This document shows positions 60,212 through 64,000 of a DNA stretch of 64,000 nt, piece after piece. Source of the DNA: Streptomyces sp. Ag109_O5-1 (lineage in GTDB: Bacteria > Actinomycetota > Actinomycetes > Streptomycetales > Streptomycetaceae); the NCBI RefSeq assembly GCF_003814875.1, contig NZ_RKQF01000001.1, positions 8,556,001 through 8,620,000 on the forward strand, in the 5' to 3' direction. Both the position numbers and the translations under genes were made by a program. How positions within the stretch are numbered: position 1 is the first letter of the stretch; every line of letters begins with the position of its first letter. A model generated the notes under the pieces. The model was given only the letters and a program-made list of their open reading frames with translations, made no database searches and was not told the DNA's origin.

Positions 60212-61228
60212 GTGGGGTCCCATCGCCGCCCTGTGCCGTCCGGGTTCGACCGGGGCGCCGGTGCCGCCGTCTGCGTGCTGTCGGCCGCGGCCGCCGCGCT
60301 CGGCGCCGTACCGGCGAACGCCGCCCCGCACGGGGACTCCCGCGCCGAGGTCGACCGGCTGTACCAGCAGGCCGAGGAGGCCACCCAGGCCTACGACAAG
60401 GCCGACGAGCGGGCCGTCGCGCTGCGCCGCGAGGTGAACGACGCCCAGGACCTGATCGCCCGTCAGCAGCAGCGCATCAACACCATGCGGGAGGCGCTCG
60501 GTTCGCTGGCCGGAGCCCAGTACCGCTCCGGCGGCCTCGACCCCACCGTGGCCCTGCTGTTCTCCGACGACCCCGAGGACTACCTCGCCAAGGCGTCCCT
60601 CCTCGACCGTATCGACGTCCGCCGGGCCGGGCAGCTGAGGGAGCTCCAGGCGGCGCTGCGCGAACTCGCCCAGGAGCGCTCCGAGGCCGCCGGCAAGCTC
60701 GCCGAACTGGAGCGCAGCCGCAAGGCGGTCGCCACCCACAAGGTCACCGTGGAGCGGAAGCTCGCCGCGGCCCAGCACCTGCTCGACACGATGTCCGCCG
60801 CCGACCGCGCCGCCTTCGAGCACGCCTCCCGGGGCGACGGCCGCGACGACCTGCCCGACCTCTCCGGCGTCGTTCCCCCGGACGGCCGAGCCGCCGTCGC
60901 GATCGCCGCCGCCCGCGCCGCCCTCGGCAAGCCCTACGTCTGGGGCGCGAGCGGCCCCTCCGGCTTCGACTGCTCGGGCCTGATGCAGTGGGCCTACGCA
61001 CACGCCGGGATCCACCTCCCGCGCACCTCGCAGGAGCAGCGCTACGCCGGCCACCAGGTCCCGCTCTCCCAGGCGCGCCCCGGTGACCTGGTCGTCTACC
61101 GCTCCGACGCCAGCCATGTCGCCATGTACGTCGGCCACGGCCAGGTCATCCACGCCCCCTACCCGGGCGCCCCGGTCCGCTACGACCCGGTCGGGATGAT
61201 GCCCGTCTCCTCGGTCACCCGGCCCTGA
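60212..61228 (+). CDS. Secreted NlpC/P60 peptidoglycan endopeptidase (paralog)
   Basis: 338 residues, same plan as the preceding gene: Sec signal ending PANAAPHG, coiled coil (about 42-215) with LGSLAGAQYRSGGLDPTVALLFSDDPEDYLAKASLLD, which is nearly the same as the paralog's LGSLATAQYRSGGIDPSVQLFLSSNPDDYLDKAS, then an NlpC/P60 domain with C254 in FDCSGLMQWAYAHAG and H302 in SHVAMYVGHG. I start at GTG 60212 (VGSHRRPVPSG), aligned with the paralog's start and preceded by GAAGGAG. It likely arose by tandem duplication. Confidence 0.93.
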   Translation: MGSHRRPVPSGFDRGAGAAVCVLSAAAAALGAVPANAAPHGDSRAEVDRLYQQAEEATQAYDKADERAVALRREVNDAQDLIARQQQRINTMREALGSLAGAQYRSGGLDPTVALLFSDDPEDYLAKASLLDRIDVRRAGQLRELQAALRELAQERSEAAGKLAELERSRKAVATHKVTVERKLAAAQHLLDTMSAADRAAFEHASRGDGRDDLPDLSGVVPPDGRAAVAIAAARAALGKPYVWGASGPSGFDCSGLMQWAYAHAGIHLPRTSQEQRYAGHQVPLSQARPGDLVVYRSDASHVAMYVGHGQVIHAPYPGAPVRYDPVGMMPVSSVTRP

Positions 61229-61258
61229 CTTTCGGGCCCTGACCCGTACGATCGGAAA

Positions 61259-62455
61259 GTGGCTGGTCGTAGGCGGGTGTGGCGTTCAGGAGCGGTGGGG
61301 CTGTGTCTGCTGCTCCTGCCGCTGACCGGATGCGGCGGCGGACAGTCGCCGACCGCGACGGCGGTGAACGAGGTGCAGCAGGTCCTGGACCGGCGCTCGG
61401 CCGCGGTCCTCGGCCATGACGAGACGGCGTACGGGCGGACGGGCACCCGGAGCTCGTACGCCGACCTGCGGGCCGTACCGCTCGCCGAGTGGCGCTACCG
61501 GGTCACCGCCGTGCACCGGGACGGCGCCGGGGCCACCGTCGACGCCCAGCTCCGCTACCGGATCCGCGGCTACGACAAGGCGCCGGTCACGACGGACCGC
61601 ATGCTCACCCTGGACCGCACCGCAGACGGCCAGTGGTACGTCACGTACGACAAGCCCGCCAAGAAGGCCGGACAGCAGCTCTGGGACCAGGGCGAGGTGA
61701 CGGCCGTCAAGGGCGCCCACAGTCTCGTCCTCGGCGTCGGCCAGTCCGAGGAGGCGCTGCGCGGCTACGCCCGTCTCGCCGACACCGCCGTCCCCGCGGT
61801 CTCCGCGGTCTGGGGCACGGACTGGACCCGCCGGGTCGTACTGCTCGTGCCGAAGTCGCTGAACGGCATGGCGGGCCTGCTCGGCGCCCCCGCCTCCAAC
61901 TACCAGGGCATCGCGGCCGTCACCACGGGAGAGGCGGGCGGCTCCGGCACGACCCCGGCGGACCGGGTCATCCTCAACCCGGAGGCGTACGCGGTCCTGG
62001 GCCAGGTGGGCAGACAGGTCGTGCTGACGCACGAGACGACCCATGTGGCGACCCGCGCCCGCACCACGCCCGCCACCCCCCTCTGGCTCTCCGAGGGGTA
62101 CGCCGACTGGATCGGCTATCTCCACACCGGCCGCACCCCGACCGAGGCGGCCCCCGAACTCGCCCGCGCCGTCCAGGGCGGAGAGGTCCCGGCCGGCCTT
62201 CCGGCGGACAAGGACTTCGGCTTCACCGACGACCCCACCAAGCTGGCCCAGGCCTACGAGGGCGGCTGGCTGGCCTGCCGGATGATCGCCGCCCACTGGG
62301 GCGAGGAACGGCTCGGCGCCTTCTACCGGGCCGTCGGCGCGCACAAGGAGCGGGCCGGCGCGGTGGAGGACGCCCTCCGGAAGGAACTCGGCACCACCCT
62401 GACGGACTTCACCGAGCGCTGGCGGGAGTATCTGCCGGATCAGCTCGGCGGCTGA
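61259..62455 (+). CDS. Lipoprotein with zinc-metallopeptidase-like domain (HExxH)
   Basis: 398 residues. The lipoprotein signal ends LPLTGC (C25). A ~130-residue domain with the look of an NTF2/SnoaL-like fold (VLDRRSAAVLGHDETAYG...YRVTAVHRDG) comes first. The C-terminal part has H258-E-T-T-H262 in LTHETTHVATRA and E279 in LSEGYADWIGY, the three zinc ligands and the catalytic Glu of a gluzincin. Membrane-bound peptidase activity on an unknown protein is likely. GTG 61259 is taken as start. It directly follows the second NlpC/P60 gene (30 bp) and could be co-transcribed. Confidence 0.88.
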   Translation: MAGRRRVWRSGAVGLCLLLLPLTGCGGGQSPTATAVNEVQQVLDRRSAAVLGHDETAYGRTGTRSSYADLRAVPLAEWRYRVTAVHRDGAGATVDAQLRYRIRGYDKAPVTTDRMLTLDRTADGQWYVTYDKPAKKAGQQLWDQGEVTAVKGAHSLVLGVGQSEEALRGYARLADTAVPAVSAVWGTDWTRRVVLLVPKSLNGMAGLLGAPASNYQGIAAVTTGEAGGSGTTPADRVILNPEAYAVLGQVGRQVVLTHETTHVATRARTTPATPLWLSEGYADWIGYLHTGRTPTEAAPELARAVQGGEVPAGLPADKDFGFTDDPTKLAQAYEGGWLACRMIAAHWGEERLGAFYRAVGAHKERAGAVEDALRKELGTTLTDFTERWREYLPDQLGG

Positions 62456-62805
62456 GCCAGCCGCTCGATCGCCTCCTTCCGCCAGGCCCGCTCGGCGGTG
62501 CCGGTCGCCCGTGCGACCCGCCGTATCCCCTCCCGGAAGAGATCCCTGCTCTCCGCCGCCCGCACCGGCTCGCCGTCCCGGTAGAAGAAGCCCGACGGTG
62601 CCTCCAGGAAGTCGATCCGCGGCCGCAGCACGGCCGCCTGCGCCGCGGGGTCGGGGAGGTGGCGCAGGAAGGCCAGGACCGTGTTGAAGCGGACGTGGTC
62701 GGTGATCTCGGCCTGCTTGGGCGCGCGCAGCCGGTCGAGCAGCTCCGACCGCCCCTTCTCGGTCCGGCGATCACGCGGCTGGTCGCGGCCGGCAATCGCC
62801 CACAC
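62440..62805 (-). pseudogene. PadR-family regulator remnant lacking its winged-helix N-terminus
   Basis: 121 open codons. From RDRRTEKGRSELLDRLRAPKQ on, the sequence is like the wing end and C-terminal dimerisation region of PadR regulators (NTVLAFLRHLPDPAAQAAVLRPRIDFL, then RDLFREGIRRVARATGTAERAW). The first ~50 residues of a normal PadR winged helix are missing: the upstream bases in the same frame (PIPRTRAGQIPGSPGPDR) do not encode one. It may be a truncated, nonfunctional gene, or an unusual small protein started at GTG 62805. Overlaps the metallopeptidase gene end by 16 bp (convergent). Confidence 0.6.
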
Positions 62806-62898
62806 CCTGTCCGGGCCAGGGCTGCCCGGGATCTGTCCGGCCCTGGTTCTGGGGATGGGCGTGCAGTGCGCGGCTGTCGTGGTGCTGCTGTCCCGGGC

Positions 62899-64000
62899 TC
62901 AGGAGGAGACCGAGTTCTCCTTGGCCCGGGCGGCCTGAGGGGGGAACGGGGCGACGGGATCGTCGGCCGCGGTGGAGCGCCACAGCGCCCGGGCCGCCGT
63001 GACCGTCGCCGCGACCAGCAGGCCGTTGCGCAGGAGCAGCAGCGTGACGCCGTACCAGTCGCTCGCGACCACGTGCGCGAAGCCGGCCGGGAACTCCAGG
63101 ACCGTCACGAAGGAAGCCAGCACGACCAGCACCGCCGGCACGGTCATCCGGCCGGCCCGGAAGCACAGGCAGACGGCGGCCAGGCCCACCAGCCACACCA
63201 TGTACTGCGGGCTGATCACCCGGCTGGTGACCGTGAACATCAGTACGGCGGTGAAGGCGGCGTCCGCGAGCGTGTGGTTCCGGAAGCGGACCGCCGACAG
63301 CCGCCACAGCAGCAGCCAGCCGAAGGCGAGCACGGTCAGCAGCAGGGCCGCCGTGCTCACCGCCTTCACATGCGGGCCCAGGAATTCGATCGACCCGTAG
63401 TTGAGCAGTACCTGGCCGTGCCAGCCGTAGTGCCGGGCGATGTGGAAGACCAGCGCGCCGAGCGACTCCACCTCGGTGCCCCGGTCCCGCTGGAACGTCA
63501 GGAAGGAGAACGCACCGGGCATGGCCACCGCGAACAGCCCGCCGACCGCACCCGCGGTGACCGCCGCCGACACCCAGGCCCGCCGCCGTACGGCACCCAC
63601 AAGGAGCAGGGCCGGCCACACCTTGACCATCGCGCCGAAGCCCACCAGGGCGCCCATGATCCTCGGATGTCTGGCCCCGGCGAGCAGCGCGGCGACCGCG
63701 ACCGCGGTGACCATCAGGTCGTAGCGGGCGTAGACGGTCGGGCCGAGGAGCGGCACGCCGAGCACCCAGACCCAGGCGCCGCGCAGGGTGCGGCCGGGGC
63801 GCAGGCCCGTGTAGAGGAGGAGGACCAGGACCGCCAGGTCGGCGAGGAAGGCCAGGACGAAGAAGGCGGTCGGATAGTCCAGGAAGGGCAGCAGCCCGGG
63901 GGAGAGGATCGCCAGGGCCGCTGCGGGCGGGTACTGCCAGGTGACGTCGTCCAGGGGGAACGTTCCGTGGCGCAGCACCTCGTACCAGCCCTGGTAGATC
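62899..64000 (-). CDS. Membrane glycosyltransferase, GT87/DUF2029-like (partial, N-terminus outside window)
   Basis: At least 367 C-terminal residues are present; the reading frame continues past the right edge with YQGWYEVLRHGTFPLDDVTWQYPPAA. About nine membrane segments are visible, with the catalytic-loop-like QYPPAAALAIL and YARYDLMVTAVAVAALLAG, as in polyprenyl-phosphate-dependent mannosyltransferases. SRVISPQYMVWLVGLAAV near the C-terminus is a recognisable family block. It would transfer a sugar from a lipid carrier on the outside of the membrane. Starts beyond the window. Confidence 0.85.
   Translation of the reverse strand, partial: IYQGWYEVLRHGTFPLDDVTWQYPPAAALAILSPGLLPFLDYPTAFFVLAFLADLAVLVLLLYTGLRPGRTLRGAWVWVLGVPLLGPTVYARYDLMVTAVAVAALLAGARHPRIMGALVGFGAMVKVWPALLLVGAVRRRAWVSAAVTAGAVGGLFAVAMPGAFSFLTFQRDRGTEVESLGALVFHIARHYGWHGQVLLNYGSIEFLGPHVKAVSTAALLLTVLAFGWLLLWRLSAVRFRNHTLADAAFTAVLMFTVTSRVISPQYMVWLVGLAAVCLCFRAGRMTVPAVLVVLASFVTVLEFPAGFAHVVASDWYGVTLLLLRNGLLVAATVTAARALWRSTAADDPVAPFPPQAARAKENSVSS

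Overview
The window is chromosomal DNA from a high-GC actinomycete, almost certainly a Streptomyces. The signs are strong G/C at third codon positions, many GTG starts, 4-bp ATGA/GTGA gene overlaps, abundant lipoprotein signals, Ser/Thr kinases fused to PQQ-like propellers, and the actinobacterial cta/qcr respiratory cluster. The order aceE, sucB-lpd-pepA, cob genes, pspA, nadA, ctaCDF, ctaE-qcrCAB, trpD is, from memory, that of the conserved core of the Streptomyces chromosome. No tRNA, rRNA, CRISPR array, prophage or intact insertion sequence was seen.

Layout. 1-6 kb: a truncated WYL-type regulator, the pyruvate dehydrogenase E1 gene aceE with a 17-bp palindrome upstream, a second-type LspA with a GntR/FCD regulator, and a decayed lipase/TPR pseudogene. 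6-11.2 kb (minus strand): 2-oxo acid dehydrogenase E2 (sucB) and E3 (lpd), and leucyl aminopeptidase. With aceE these supply the parts of the PDH/ODH complexes. 11.5-20.4 kb: a GH114-like lipoprotein, three cobalamin lower-ligand/nucleotide-loop genes (cobS, cobT and a cobU fused to a PhnP-like domain), two membrane proteins, an MprF-like aminoacyl-PG synthase-type protein and a methyltransferase. 20.6-25 kb: a small protein, an HtrA-like protease, a methyltransferase with a probable CTG start, a DUF3043 protein and a pspA-pspAA pair followed by a 66-bp tandem repeat. 25.3-33.5 kb: a NarL-type two-component system, an RND efflux pump, a Ser/Thr kinase and a Uma2 nuclease.

33.6-40.6 kb: nadA, the Fe-S carrier erpA, a large Ala/Pro/Glu-rich membrane protein, a PfkB kinase, and a cysteine desulfurase fused to a TusA domain. 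40.9-50.3 kb: ctaCDF and ctaE-qcrCAB, encoding the aa3 oxidase and bcc complex, separated by an L,D-transpeptidase and an orphan receiver-like protein. 50.4-55.7 kb: trpD, then a SAM-IV riboswitch in front of a cysteine-desulfurase-like class V aminotransferase, then a second kinase/PQQ protein. 55.7-64 kb: a stand-alone RAM protein, a rhomboid protease, a zinc-ribbon protein, a NYN RNase-like protein, tandem secreted NlpC/P60 hydrolases, a metallopeptidase-like lipoprotein, a PadR remnant and the end of a GT87-like membrane glycosyltransferase.

The main non-coding points are the SAM-IV riboswitch and its possible uORF/attenuator, a structured leader before the second NlpC/P60 gene, five copies of a dispersed GC-rich intergenic element, several local tandem repeats, and two perfect palindromes at aceE and nadA. 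Identifications rest on motif recognition and recall of families; no search was run.
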